A stretch of 64,000 nucleotides of DNA from Bacteroidaceae bacterium (lineage in GTDB: Bacteria; Bacteroidota; Bacteroidia; Bacteroidales; Bacteroidaceae). The stretch lies in the NCBI GenBank assembly GCA_024398475.1, contig JAKSJB010000008.1, positions 20,502 to 84,501 of the forward strand, in the 5' to 3' direction. Below are positions 53,760-61,737 of the stretch, one piece after another. Made by a program: the position numbers and the translations under genes. The first letter of the stretch is position 1. Each line of letters begins with the position of its first letter. Under the pieces are notes generated by a model. The model was given only the letters and a program-made list of their open reading frames with translations, made no database searches and had not been told where the DNA came from.

Positions 53760-55817
53760 TCAATTGACACCCCAGCCATTTCGTTTCTTTGTGCCGTCCC
53801 AGTTGGTGAGTTTGTTGTCTGAACCACCGCCACCTGCGCAAACAACACCCCGTCCACCTGCAGCGAGAAGAAGGCTTTCCATCAGGTTCTTGGGTACGGT
53901 CATTTCCTCGCATAACTGCATGGTGCGTGTCTCCGAAAGGTCACTCATGTATTTGGTTGTTCCTTTCCAACAAATCTGACTTAGCAGATTCTGGGTTGCC
54001 TGCTTGCGCTGTTCCTTGTCAGGTGCGTCAAGACCGTCTTTTAAGGCTTCCGCTATAATTCCCTGACCGATAGGATTAGCATAATCCTTGGTGAACACAG
54101 CATTTTGATAATCTGTAGCGAACCTGTATATGGCTTGCTTGGCATTGGCAATCCATAGGTCAACCTGTTGCCAGAATGCTTTCTTGTTCTGCTGTATGTC
54201 ATTCCAGAGTTCCTTGATTTCGGGAACGGCCAACATTTCCCGGATTTGAAGCTCTGCATCATCTGCACGCTGATGCTCCTTGGATGCCAGATTGTTTGAA
54301 CGGACAGCATGGGCATTTGCTTTGTCGCATTCTTTTTGAAGCCTCTCTATTTCTGCATCCTTCTGTTTGCGCAGCTCATGGATGGCATTCTCGTCCATTG
54401 AGGAGATTCGTTTTTTGAGGCCCATGTTTTCTGCAGAGAGAATATGATTCTCCTTTAGCAGCTGCTTATTCTGTTCAATAATCGCACTTGCATCCTTCAT
54501 CGCCTTGTTGTAGAGTGATTTGCCCAATGTCAGAATATCCTTCTTCTGGGCTTCCTTGGCTTCCATGAGAGCGGTCTGCAATTCTGTAAGAATGGTTTTA
54601 ATCGCCTGTCTGCGTTCTTCCTTCCATTCTTTATGCCCGAATGTCGGGATAGGCTTACCCAGTTCTTCCAGTATATCATCAACAGCTTTCTTTACAAGAG
54701 GATTCGTATTCAGGAATGGTACAATTAAGTTTTCCTCCTTGATGTCCAATGCCGCAGCATACTCTTCCAGTTGCAAGACCTTGTCTTCCATTCTTGCCTT
54801 CTGTTTTTTTATGCTTTGCGTCTCGTCAACAAGTTGGCCTTTCTGCTGTTCCAATCTCTGTTTCTCTGCTTTGGCATTGGCGATAGCATCCTTGGCCTGA
54901 CGTTCAGCCTCCAATACTGCCTTACTCTTGTGGATGCGTTCACGGCGTTCCTCACCTGGCAGCATGGCAATGTCGTCACCACGCTCCAGCCCGTACTTGC
55001 GTCCCACCTCGTTGTAGTAGTCAGTGTGCATCTGGTAATAGGTGCGTCCTACGGCATATTTGTCCTTGCCCCATACGTGGGCATACGATACACATTCCTT
55101 TTCCCTCCGTTCGACTTCTGTTCTTACGAAGTTCGAGCGGATTTCTTCAGGCAGTTTCTTCCACTCCTTATGGGAGAGTGCCTTCGACTTGTCATCCTTA
55201 TGTACATACTTTACAGATGCACGACCTCTGGCTTTTGTCTTGGCGACGGGGATGGTCTGGATGTGTATGTGCGGTGTGGTCTCATCAAGATGAACATCGA
55301 AGCCGATGATATTTTCTGCTCCCCATCGGCCACAAGCCCAATGATAGGTGTCCAATGCCCAGTCTTTGATACCCTGTTTCAGCACGACATGAGTATTGCT
55401 CCTTTGAAGGGTGAAGTCCACATCTTGGTCACCAAAGGCAAGTCGTGTCAGCACATTATGGTCGCCACTGACGATGATGCCGACGGTGCAGTTCGGACTA
55501 TTGTCGGAGATTCCCAAGGGATTGTTCTTGTCCATGTATGGTTTGAAACCAAGTTCATCAAGACGTTTCTGTAGTCGCTCATGGAGCGCTATCGGATTGG
55601 AGCCAAGAGGAACAATTTCTCCTTTACCGTTAATCTCAAAGTTGAGATGTTTGCGTGAGAAGTCATAGTGATTGTTCGTGTCCTGGTTCTTCAGACGATA
55701 GGTCTTTTCGTCCCATCCACGACGTTCAGGCTCGTAGCCTTCCGCAGCAGAAAAGGACTTGGCTGGTGCGCCAACATGGATGGCGGCACGGGGTATATTA
55801 TTCGTTGCTTTAGACAT
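53760..55817 (-). CDS. mob: MobV/Pre-type relaxase
   Basis: A 685-residue relaxase that nicks oriT and leads the strand during mobilization by a helper conjugation system. The N-terminal 330 residues form the Mob_Pre domain, with the metal-binding motif HLDETTPHIHI near residue 177-187 and a basic segment after it. A long coiled coil (about residues 310-560) and a C-terminal region with a GGRGVVCAGGGGSDN segment follow. The gene is downstream of palindromes that look like oriT and upstream of the second recombinase. Confidence 0.9.
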   Translation of the reverse strand: MSKATNNIPRAAIHVGAPAKSFSAAEGYEPERRGWDEKTYRLKNQDTNNHYDFSRKHLNFEINGKGEIVPLGSNPIALHERLQKRLDELGFKPYMDKNNPLGISDNSPNCTVGIIVSGDHNVLTRLAFGDQDVDFTLQRSNTHVVLKQGIKDWALDTYHWACGRWGAENIIGFDVHLDETTPHIHIQTIPVAKTKARGRASVKYVHKDDKSKALSHKEWKKLPEEIRSNFVRTEVERREKECVSYAHVWGKDKYAVGRTYYQMHTDYYNEVGRKYGLERGDDIAMLPGEERRERIHKSKAVLEAERQAKDAIANAKAEKQRLEQQKGQLVDETQSIKKQKARMEDKVLQLEEYAAALDIKEENLIVPFLNTNPLVKKAVDDILEELGKPIPTFGHKEWKEERRQAIKTILTELQTALMEAKEAQKKDILTLGKSLYNKAMKDASAIIEQNKQLLKENHILSAENMGLKKRISSMDENAIHELRKQKDAEIERLQKECDKANAHAVRSNNLASKEHQRADDAELQIREMLAVPEIKELWNDIQQNKKAFWQQVDLWIANAKQAIYRFATDYQNAVFTKDYANPIGQGIIAEALKDGLDAPDKEQRKQATQNLLSQICWKGTTKYMSDLSETRTMQLCEEMTVPKNLMESLLLAAGGRGVVCAGGGGSDNKLTNWDGTKKRNGWGVN

Positions 55818-56045
55818 AGTACATTTTTAGAATTAGTGATTAGATGGAATCAGGGTCTCGGGTGACACCAGAGTGGAGGGTTGAGGGAGAGAGTCACTCC
55901 CTCATTGAAACATAGTTTTGTCAAAGCGGCTCAACCCTCGAAGAGCATAATGGGACTTTTTAATGGAGTGTAGCGAATCTAAAAGTCCATATTATGTTAT
56001 GGGATTATTCGGATAATCCTGCTTCAGCCAAGACACATCGGACGA
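55818..56045. other. Likely origin of transfer (oriT) region
   Basis: This 228-bp gap before the relaxase gene is rich in inverted repeats. GAGGGTTGAG (55876-55885) pairs with CTCAACCCTC (55930-55939). ATAATGGGACTTTT (55947-55960) pairs with AAAAGTCCATATTAT (55981-55995) with a small bulge. GGATTAT/ATAATCC lies at 56002-56019, and GAGGGAG/CTCCCTC at 55883-55903. Such clustering immediately upstream of a MobV relaxase gene is typical of oriT. The nick site is not assigned. Confidence 0.65.
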
Positions 56046-56744
56046 TTAGCCGCTTACAATTTGCGACTCGTCCGTGCGGTACGTCGTGTTCCGATAGACT
56101 ATCTTGGCCATCATCTCATTGAGACGGTCGGCTATGCGTTCGCCATAACGCTCACGTATCTGCCTTGGCTGGAGATTGGTCGTGACGATGGTGAACAGCT
56201 GCGCATCGTATCTCTTGGAAAGTAGTTCGATGACTGGGTTCATGATGTTGCCGTAGCTCATCACCTCCATCGGCTCTACTCCTAGATCGTCGATGCCGAG
56301 CATGTCATATCTCGCCATTTCAAGGAACTTGTCATGATTGGTCTTGCATAGGTTGGCGATATGCAAAGCATCAACCACAGGCAGCCCATAGCAGTCGCTG
56401 AAGCCTGATCTCGCATTGGGATTGCGTATATTCAGGTGGTTCAGGAGGTTCTGAAGGGCTTTGAGCATGGTTGTCTTGCCATTGCCGCATCCACCGCAAA
56501 GCACGATGCCGAACTTCGGACTGTCGGCCGTAAGCCAGTCTGCCATCTGTCGTAATTGGTCTTCTACAGAATCCGTATGGATGAATCTGCGATGACGGAA
56601 CTGCACTTCTGCCATGTTTGCGGCCAATAGATATTCGTATGCCTGTTCTGCATCCATTGGCAACCTAAAACGCTGTGTCATAGTCCGCCCCATCTTTAGG
56701 AACTGGACATAATCTGCTATTCTCTTTTCTTTTGACGGCTCCAT
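56046..56744 (-). CDS. DnaC-like AAA+ ATPase (helicase loader)
   Basis: A 232-residue P-loop ATPase: Walker A CGGCGNGKTTMLKAL near residue 85 and Walker B YDMLGIDDLGVEPM near 150, then IVTTNLQPRQIRERYG with the sensor Asn and arginine-finger region. The DnaC/IstB-like fold suggests helicase loading in element replication. The ATG at 56744 has AGGAG seven bases upstream, an unusually strong ribosome-binding site for this phylum. It overlaps the preceding HTH gene by 80 bases in another frame. Confidence 0.85.
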   Translation of the reverse strand: MEPSKEKRIADYVQFLKMGRTMTQRFRLPMDAEQAYEYLLAANMAEVQFRHRRFIHTDSVEDQLRQMADWLTADSPKFGIVLCGGCGNGKTTMLKALQNLLNHLNIRNPNARSGFSDCYGLPVVDALHIANLCKTNHDKFLEMARYDMLGIDDLGVEPMEVMSYGNIMNPVIELLSKRYDAQLFTIVTTNLQPRQIRERYGERIADRLNEMMAKIVYRNTTYRTDESQIVSG

Positions 56745-57150
56745 TTCTGTACTCCTTTCTTTCATCGAAATTTTCACTCGATTTCCTTAAATAATTGTCT
56801 TTGTCTTTATCTTTTAAATGTGTCAAGTCATGCGTCAAGCCATCCGTCAACTCTACTGTCAAGTCATCCGTCCATTTTATGAGCGTATAAGTTGACGGTA
56901 TATGACGTGATTTGCCTTCGGTGAATGAGATAAGATTACGTTGGACAAGATGCTCCCTTGCCGTGATGACCATCTGTCTTGAAATACGGAGGTCATCACT
57001 TATCCTTGTAGTGGAACAGGCAAAGGGCATCTGCCAGTAACGCTTGTTGCATTCGTTCACGAGATAGGCAAACAGTGCTATCTCGCTTGCAGGCATTGGC
57101 GACATCATGGCAGAACGCCACATTTGATTCATCAGGCCGATATAATTCAT
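56665..57150 (-). CDS. Winged-helix replication-type protein of the element
   Basis: A 161-residue protein with a winged-helix part (residues about 20-90): SEIALFAYLVNECNKRYW, then TTRISDDLRISRQMVITAREHLVQRNLI as the recognition region, followed by a low-complexity tail rich in Asp, Thr and Lys. It resembles the DnaD-like or RepA N-terminal proteins that precede DnaC-like genes on integrative elements. It overlaps the DnaC-like gene, so the two are probably translationally coupled. Confidence 0.75.
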   Translation of the reverse strand: MNYIGLMNQMWRSAMMSPMPASEIALFAYLVNECNKRYWQMPFACSTTRISDDLRISRQMVITAREHLVQRNLISFTEGKSRHIPSTYTLIKWTDDLTVELTDGLTHDLTHLKDKDKDNYLRKSSENFDERKEYRNGAVKRKENSRLCPVPKDGADYDTAF

Positions 57151-57161
57151 ATGGCTATCTG

Positions 57162-57548
57162 TTAATCATGCCAGTCTGACTTGTTCGGCTTGCGCTTGTG
57201 CGAAGAGAGAATGGCTTCATTCTCTTCATCAGCTGTCAGCGGAACGGCATTCTTGCGGTTCGCTTCCAGCCATTTGTCAAGCTCGTCCTGATAGAGGACA
57301 TAGCGTTTGCCTGGCTTGGTGGCTGGTATTGTCCCGTCACCGAGTTTCATGTACAGCGTACCCAAAGGGATGCGCGTGTACTCAGCTGCTTCCTCCACCG
57401 TCATGGGCTTGTGGCGGTTCTCGCGTACCTGATGTTTACGGTTCTCTTCCTGCTGCTTGATTAGCAGTCTTCTCATGCCCATCACCTCATCCCGAAGCTG
57501 GGCGACGACCTGCGGAAGGTCGTTGAAAGTCAATTCTTTATTTTCCAT
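57162..57548 (-). CDS. Excisionase-family helix-turn-helix protein
   Basis: A 128-residue protein. After a coiled N-terminal half, residues 50-95 form a MerR/Xis-type winged helix: MTVEEAAEYTRIPLGTLYMKLGDG, then PATKPGKRYVLYQDELDKWLE. Such proteins act as excision factors or regulators of mobilization genes. It heads the replication-mobilization series, and a 64-bp sequence upstream is repeated before the integrase gene. Confidence 0.88.
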   Translation of the reverse strand: MENKELTFNDLPQVVAQLRDEVMGMRRLLIKQQEENRKHQVRENRHKPMTVEEAAEYTRIPLGTLYMKLGDGTIPATKPGKRYVLYQDELDKWLEANRKNAVPLTADEENEAILSSHKRKPNKSDWHD

Positions 57549-57575
57549 TTTATTTATGGTCTTTGGTTAGAGACC

Positions 57576-57639
57576 GGGTGCAAAGGAACTCAATGATGCA
57601 CCCGTGCTGATGGAAACTTATGGTAACTCGTAAATCACT
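57576..57639. repeat. 64-bp dispersed repeat, copy 1
   Basis: About 80% identical to 61620-61683. Both copies lie just upstream of a minus-strand element gene and contain a TTTG box on that strand, suggesting a shared promoter-operator. Confidence 0.65.
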
Positions 57640-57861
57640 TGATTATAACTTGAAGTGACTTCAAATACCCTGATTATTAAAACAAAACAAAGGAAATGGT
57701 ATCTGTTTTCATGGCTATTGCAAACACTCAAGAGTGTGGAAGGGAAAGAAGAAAAGCATCGTATAGTTAGCGGAAATCCCCCCAAAAGGTTGCTTGTTTA
57801 TAAAATTAGCAGACAATTAGGCTAGTATAAGGCATAGAAACTACACAAAATCAGTTATTTA

Positions 57862-57893
57862 TTTGCTCAGTTCAGAAAAATATATTACCTTTG
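57862..57893 (+). promoter_or_regulatory. Promoter of the AAA_14/DUF4143 gene
   Basis: TTTG (57862-57865) and TACCTTTG (57886-57893) are 20 bases apart, near consensus. Transcription should begin near 57899, at the foot of a hairpin. Confidence 0.75.
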
Positions 57894-57894
57894 C

Positions 57895-57933
57895 ACTGCA
57901 AAAACGGTCGAATAGTGCGACTATTTTTGCAGT
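57895..57933 (+). promoter_or_regulatory. Leader hairpin of the AAA_14 gene
   Basis: ACTGCAAAAA and TTTTTGCAGT form a 10-bp stem with an inner GTCG/CGAC pair. It covers the predicted transcription start and ends 16 bases before the ATG, so it may be an operator or an mRNA structure controlling translation. Confidence 0.5.
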
Positions 57934-57948
57934 AAGATATTTAAGGTT

Positions 57949-59268
57949 ATGATTATTAAGAGAGAACAATACATAGAAGCACTGCTGAACAAGCGATGGA
58001 ACGGCAAGGTGAAGATTATCACTGGCATCCGTCGCTGTGGCAAGTCATTCCTTCTGTCCACCCTGTATAAGGACTACCTCAAATCGGAGGGAGTTCCGGA
58101 AGACTGTTTCATCGAAATCGCATTGGACAGGAAAGCCAACTTGAAGTATAGGAATCCTAATGAACTATACGAATATGTAATTGGCAAGACCCAGGATGAA
58201 AACAAGCGCTATTATGTGTTCATTGATGAGATACAGTTATCTTACAAGGTGAAAAACGAGGATGTAGATGAAAGTCTGGTGCCTGAGGAGGATAGGGATA
58301 TGCTTTATACTACCTTCTATGACATCCTGAATGATTTGATGGCAAGAAGCAATCTGGACATCTATGTAACAGGCTCCAACTCTAAGATGCTGTCAACGGA
58401 CATTGTTACCAATTTCCGCGACCGTGGTACCGAAATCAAGGTCTATCCTTTGTCGTTCAAGGAATACTATGCTTTTTCTGGATTGGAAAAAGCCGATGCA
58501 CTGGAGGAATATCTTATGTTTGGAGGTATGCCATTGGCCGTCACCGAGAAAGACGAGACGGAAAAGCGTAAATATCTGGTTGGACTACACAAGAACGTGT
58601 ATATCAAGGATATTGTAGAACGATACAAGCTGAAGGATGATGAGGTGCTTGATGCACTGATTGATTCTCTTTCATCGGCTGTAGGTTCGCTTACCAATCC
58701 GCACAACCTCGCCAATGCAGCAGGTACGCTGATGAAGCGCAATACGTCTGACCACACCATCAAGAACTATCTGGACTATCTGGAGGATGCCTACCTGTTC
58801 ATGGGTGCCAAGCGCTTTGATGTGAAGGGGAAACGGTATTTCGAGAATACCCAGAAATACTATTCCATGGACTTAGGACTGAGGAATGCCAAGCTGAACT
58901 TCCGCCAGCAGGAGAAAAGTCACCTGATGGAGAATATAATCTACCTCGAACTTGTACGCAGGGGATATAGTGTTGACGTTGGTGTGGTCGAGGTCACCCG
59001 AGTAAAGGATGGCAAGAAACAGCAATCACAATATGAAATAGACTTTGTGGTCAATACGGGTCAAGAAAAAATCTACATCCAGTCTGCTCTGAATGTAGAT
59101 ACTGAAGAAAAACAAGATCAAGAGACGTTTTCTCTGAAAAACTCTGGCGACCTTTTCCGTAAGATAGTCATTGTGGACGGGAACGCCAAGCAATGGACGG
59201 ATGAAAACGGCATTGTGTACATTGGAGTCATTCCATTCCTGTTGGGTGAATCAAGTCTTGGTTTCTAA
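57949..59268 (+). CDS. AAA_14 / DUF4143 ATP-binding protein
   Basis: A 439-residue protein with an N-terminal AAA_14 ATPase (Walker A IITGIRRCGKSFLLS near residue 27; YVFIDEIQLS near 95; sensor region YVTGSNSKML near 145) and a C-terminal DUF4143 with a PDDEXK-like region (QSQYEIDFVVNTGQEKIYIQ near 365). These are abundant in Bacteroidetes and of unproven role, possibly DNA-related regulators or antitoxin-like factors. It is the only plus-strand gene in this half of the element and has its own promoter. Confidence 0.88.
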   Translation: MIIKREQYIEALLNKRWNGKVKIITGIRRCGKSFLLSTLYKDYLKSEGVPEDCFIEIALDRKANLKYRNPNELYEYVIGKTQDENKRYYVFIDEIQLSYKVKNEDVDESLVPEEDRDMLYTTFYDILNDLMARSNLDIYVTGSNSKMLSTDIVTNFRDRGTEIKVYPLSFKEYYAFSGLEKADALEEYLMFGGMPLAVTEKDETEKRKYLVGLHKNVYIKDIVERYKLKDDEVLDALIDSLSSAVGSLTNPHNLANAAGTLMKRNTSDHTIKNYLDYLEDAYLFMGAKRFDVKGKRYFENTQKYYSMDLGLRNAKLNFRQQEKSHLMENIIYLELVRRGYSVDVGVVEVTRVKDGKKQQSQYEIDFVVNTGQEKIYIQSALNVDTEEKQDQETFSLKNSGDLFRKIVIVDGNAKQWTDENGIVYIGVIPFLLGESSLGF

Positions 59269-59283
59269 AAAAACAATATGCAA

Positions 59284-60132
59284 TCAAACTTCTTTTGTTG
59301 GTATGTGAAACGACATTCCGTCTTTGCCAGGCTGGTCAATATGGATTTTGTCCGATGTTGATGTGACTCTCAGGTTCTTCAGAGTGGAATAGTCAAGGTC
59401 TTTGCAAAGGTCCGGGAACATGGTGCGGATGAATCTGATGCACAATTCCACACTGTACGGTTTACCCTTGCCGAGTCCCAACCTTGCAGTGATATTCCAT
59501 ATCAGATGGCGCACATCGAAACTGGTCAGCGTTCCTTTAAGCCCGACAAATGGTTTCGGTTCGTAAGTTGGATCGATGGCAAACGACATGATTTCACCGC
59601 AGAAAGTCTCCATGTCATCCTGTTTGACGAACGGAGCCATGGCATAATGAAGATATTCCATAATCTTGTCAAGCTGCTCTTTCCTGTGGGCAGCTTGATT
59701 CCTATAAAAGTCATCACACCCCTGCCTGTAAAGGTCAACCATGGAAGAAGAAACAATGTCGTTTTTCGTTTCTTCCTTTATGGCCAATGGAATTGCCGGC
59801 TTTTCAGAAACGATTTCCGCGTCCGTCTGCTCTGTTTCTGCTTGTTCTTCGGCTACAGGTAATTCCTCAGACATTATTTTCTTGGCCAATACTGATTCAT
59901 AGATTCCCATTGGCGCACATAGAAAGCACCATGCCAGGAACTCCAACAACGCAACAAAGCCAGCAAATGAAATGCAGAAGATGCTCGCATCCTGTGAGAA
60001 GATGCCGCTGATGATTCGCGCGGGAATGATGGCGATGAACAATACCGCAATGCTGACCAGCATATATAGCATGGTCTTGAAGTTCATTGTCGGAAATACC
60101 GCTACACTCTTTATGCCTGATGTTTCTTTCAT
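59284..60132 (-). CDS. Two-helix membrane protein of the element, unknown
   Basis: A 282-residue protein with two membrane helices (about residues 15-40 and 48-75) and a cytoplasmic part: an acidic Glu/Thr-rich linker, then a helical domain (MEYLHYAMAPFVKQDDMETF) and a C-terminal domain (IRFIRTMFPDLCKDLDYSTL). The ATG at 60132 is preferred to one 15 codons upstream. I recognise no family. It resembles uncharacterised proteins next to mobilization genes and could be an accessory to transfer; that is a guess from position. Confidence 0.7.
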   Translation of the reverse strand: MKETSGIKSVAVFPTMNFKTMLYMLVSIAVLFIAIIPARIISGIFSQDASIFCISFAGFVALLEFLAWCFLCAPMGIYESVLAKKIMSEELPVAEEQAETEQTDAEIVSEKPAIPLAIKEETKNDIVSSSMVDLYRQGCDDFYRNQAAHRKEQLDKIMEYLHYAMAPFVKQDDMETFCGEIMSFAIDPTYEPKPFVGLKGTLTSFDVRHLIWNITARLGLGKGKPYSVELCIRFIRTMFPDLCKDLDYSTLKNLRVTSTSDKIHIDQPGKDGMSFHIPTKEV

Positions 60133-60342
60133 CTTGTTAAAAATTTTATTGTGAGTACTTTTGTTTGTTGCCAGCAATTGGTGCTTCCAGAGTGCAAAGT
60201 TACTTCGGTTATTCCTGACTGCCGATAAATGTCAAAACAATCAGCCCATATTTAAGATTAGTTGGCTTGCGAGTATGATTTTGCAGCGATTTTCATACTC
60301 TAAAAGGGCTGTAAGTCAAGACAAAACGGAAATCTGCGAAAC

Positions 60343-60369
60343 AAAAAAGGGAGAAGCAATGCCTCTCCC
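60343..60369 (-). terminator. Terminator of the integrase gene
   Basis: GGGAGA...TCTCCC hairpin with inner GC/GC pairs, followed on the minus strand by TTTTTT, 26 bases after the integrase stop. Confidence 0.85.
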
Positions 60370-60394
60370 CATATAAACGATACGAATAGAAAAA

Positions 60395-61561
60395 CTATTG
60401 GCCGACAATCTTCAGCTGCACGTTCTTTGCTGGCTTCAATGTTATGCGGTTGATGGACTCACGCTTACTCTCGTCTGCCATCGCAGCATAGATCTGAGTG
60501 GTGGAAACATTCTTGTGTCCAAGGATGTGCTGGACGGTATAAACACTCGTGCCAGCCTCGACTTGGAGCGAGCCGAGTGTATGCCGGCTGCAATGATAAG
60601 TTATGTGCTTGGTGATGCCAGCCGCTTTCAGCCAGTTCTTCAGCGGAGTCTGGGTAAGGCTATCGTTAAAGCCAATGAACACCTTGTCAGTAGGCTTGCG
60701 GTTCTCATCTTCATCATTGAAGCCTATCAGTTCCAAAGCCTCGTCGCTGATAGGATTGTTCACCAGTTCCTTGGTCTTCTGCATACGAAGCGTGACGTAC
60801 ATGCCACCGTCACCGTAGGGCTGAATCTTGTCCCATGTCAGCTGCTTGATGTCGCTCTTGCGGAGTCCAGTCAGACAAGAGAAGAGGAAAGCCTTTTTCA
60901 AGACCTCAGACGAGCATGGAGTATTGGCCAATTTTATGAGTTCATCCTTGGATAAGTGCTCTTTCTCAGTTGGAATGGTATCGATGCGCTCCAAGAAGCC
61001 GTTGGGATTCTCCATAATCTTGTGCTCCCTGTAGGCGGTATGGAGTACGGCACGGAAGGTGGACCAATAGCCTGCAACACTATTGATGTGCAATTTGTGT
61101 TCTGTGTGGATGGTCTGCGGAGCGTTTAGAAGATACTCACGGAACTTGTTACACAGGTCTACGTTGATTTCGTCAAAGCGGCACTTGTCGTTACAGAAAC
61201 GGGCGAAGTGCTTATAGACATGCTGCCACTTGCAGTTCTTCTTATCTGCCTTCTGCTTGAAGTAGGCAAGAAAGTCGCCTTTCATTTTTTCACGGTCAAA
61301 GAAATCGTACCTTTCATTGACTATGGACTCATAGCGACGGCAGCGGAGGGCTTCTGCCTTCTCACGCATACGGTCGTTGTAGTCCTTCTCACGTTGCGAC
61401 TTCGGCTTGGCATAGATGTAGATGCCGAGCGATTCATGGCGCATGACCTTCATAGTGGACTCGTCCCTATAGCCAGGGTAGTAGTCGAGATAGAAGGAAA
61501 GCTGTTCTCCGCCTTTGATTTTCCGTGTGCGGAGGCTCACGGTCTTACAAATGTTACTCAT
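60395..61561 (-). CDS. int: Tyrosine recombinase (element integrase)
   Basis: A 388-residue integrase with an arm-binding N-terminal domain, a SAM-like core-binding domain (about residues 95-195) and a catalytic domain. Catalytic residues: Arg234 in TGLRKSDIKQLTW, His323 and Arg326 in YHCSRHTLG, His in LGHKNVSTTQ and nucleophile Tyr358 in TQIYAAM. It is the recombinase closer to the right end, so it most likely inserts and excises the element. A 64-bp repeat shared with the excisionase-like gene precedes it. Confidence 0.92.
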   Translation of the reverse strand: MSNICKTVSLRTRKIKGGEQLSFYLDYYPGYRDESTMKVMRHESLGIYIYAKPKSQREKDYNDRMREKAEALRCRRYESIVNERYDFFDREKMKGDFLAYFKQKADKKNCKWQHVYKHFARFCNDKCRFDEINVDLCNKFREYLLNAPQTIHTEHKLHINSVAGYWSTFRAVLHTAYREHKIMENPNGFLERIDTIPTEKEHLSKDELIKLANTPCSSEVLKKAFLFSCLTGLRKSDIKQLTWDKIQPYGDGGMYVTLRMQKTKELVNNPISDEALELIGFNDEDENRKPTDKVFIGFNDSLTQTPLKNWLKAAGITKHITYHCSRHTLGSLQVEAGTSVYTVQHILGHKNVSTTQIYAAMADESKRESINRITLKPAKNVQLKIVGQ

Positions 61562-61619
61562 AATACAATTTTTATAGTTTTACAATTCAATGAATACTGA
61601 TGGCTGTTGTCAGCTTTGG

Positions 61620-61683
61620 GGGCACAAAGTAACTGAATGATGTACCCGTGACGATGAAAACTTATCGTAACTTGTGAATAATT
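61620..61683. repeat. 64-bp dispersed repeat, copy 2
   Basis: About 80% identical to 57576-57639. It lies 59 bases before the integrase start codon. On the minus strand it includes a TTACTTTG box close to the -7 consensus. Confidence 0.65.
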
Positions 61684-61737
61684 GGGGAATAACTGGATTT
61701 CGCTCAAAAACAAGGATGTAAGTTCTGTTTTCCACCG

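Larger units (their letters stand above)
57549..57948. other. Divergent regulatory gap between the excisionase-like and AAA_14 genes
   Basis: No gene is supported. The left part (57576-57639) is a copy of a 64-bp sequence that recurs before the integrase gene. A TCACTT...AAGTGA dyad (about 57635-57658) adjoins it. The right part holds the promoter and leader hairpin of the AAA_14 gene. The middle shows nothing recognisable. Confidence 0.6.

Noticed and set aside
54771..55574. 267-codon plus-strand frame opposite the relaxase gene
   Set aside because: It is antisense to a well-supported relaxase and encodes no recognisable domain.
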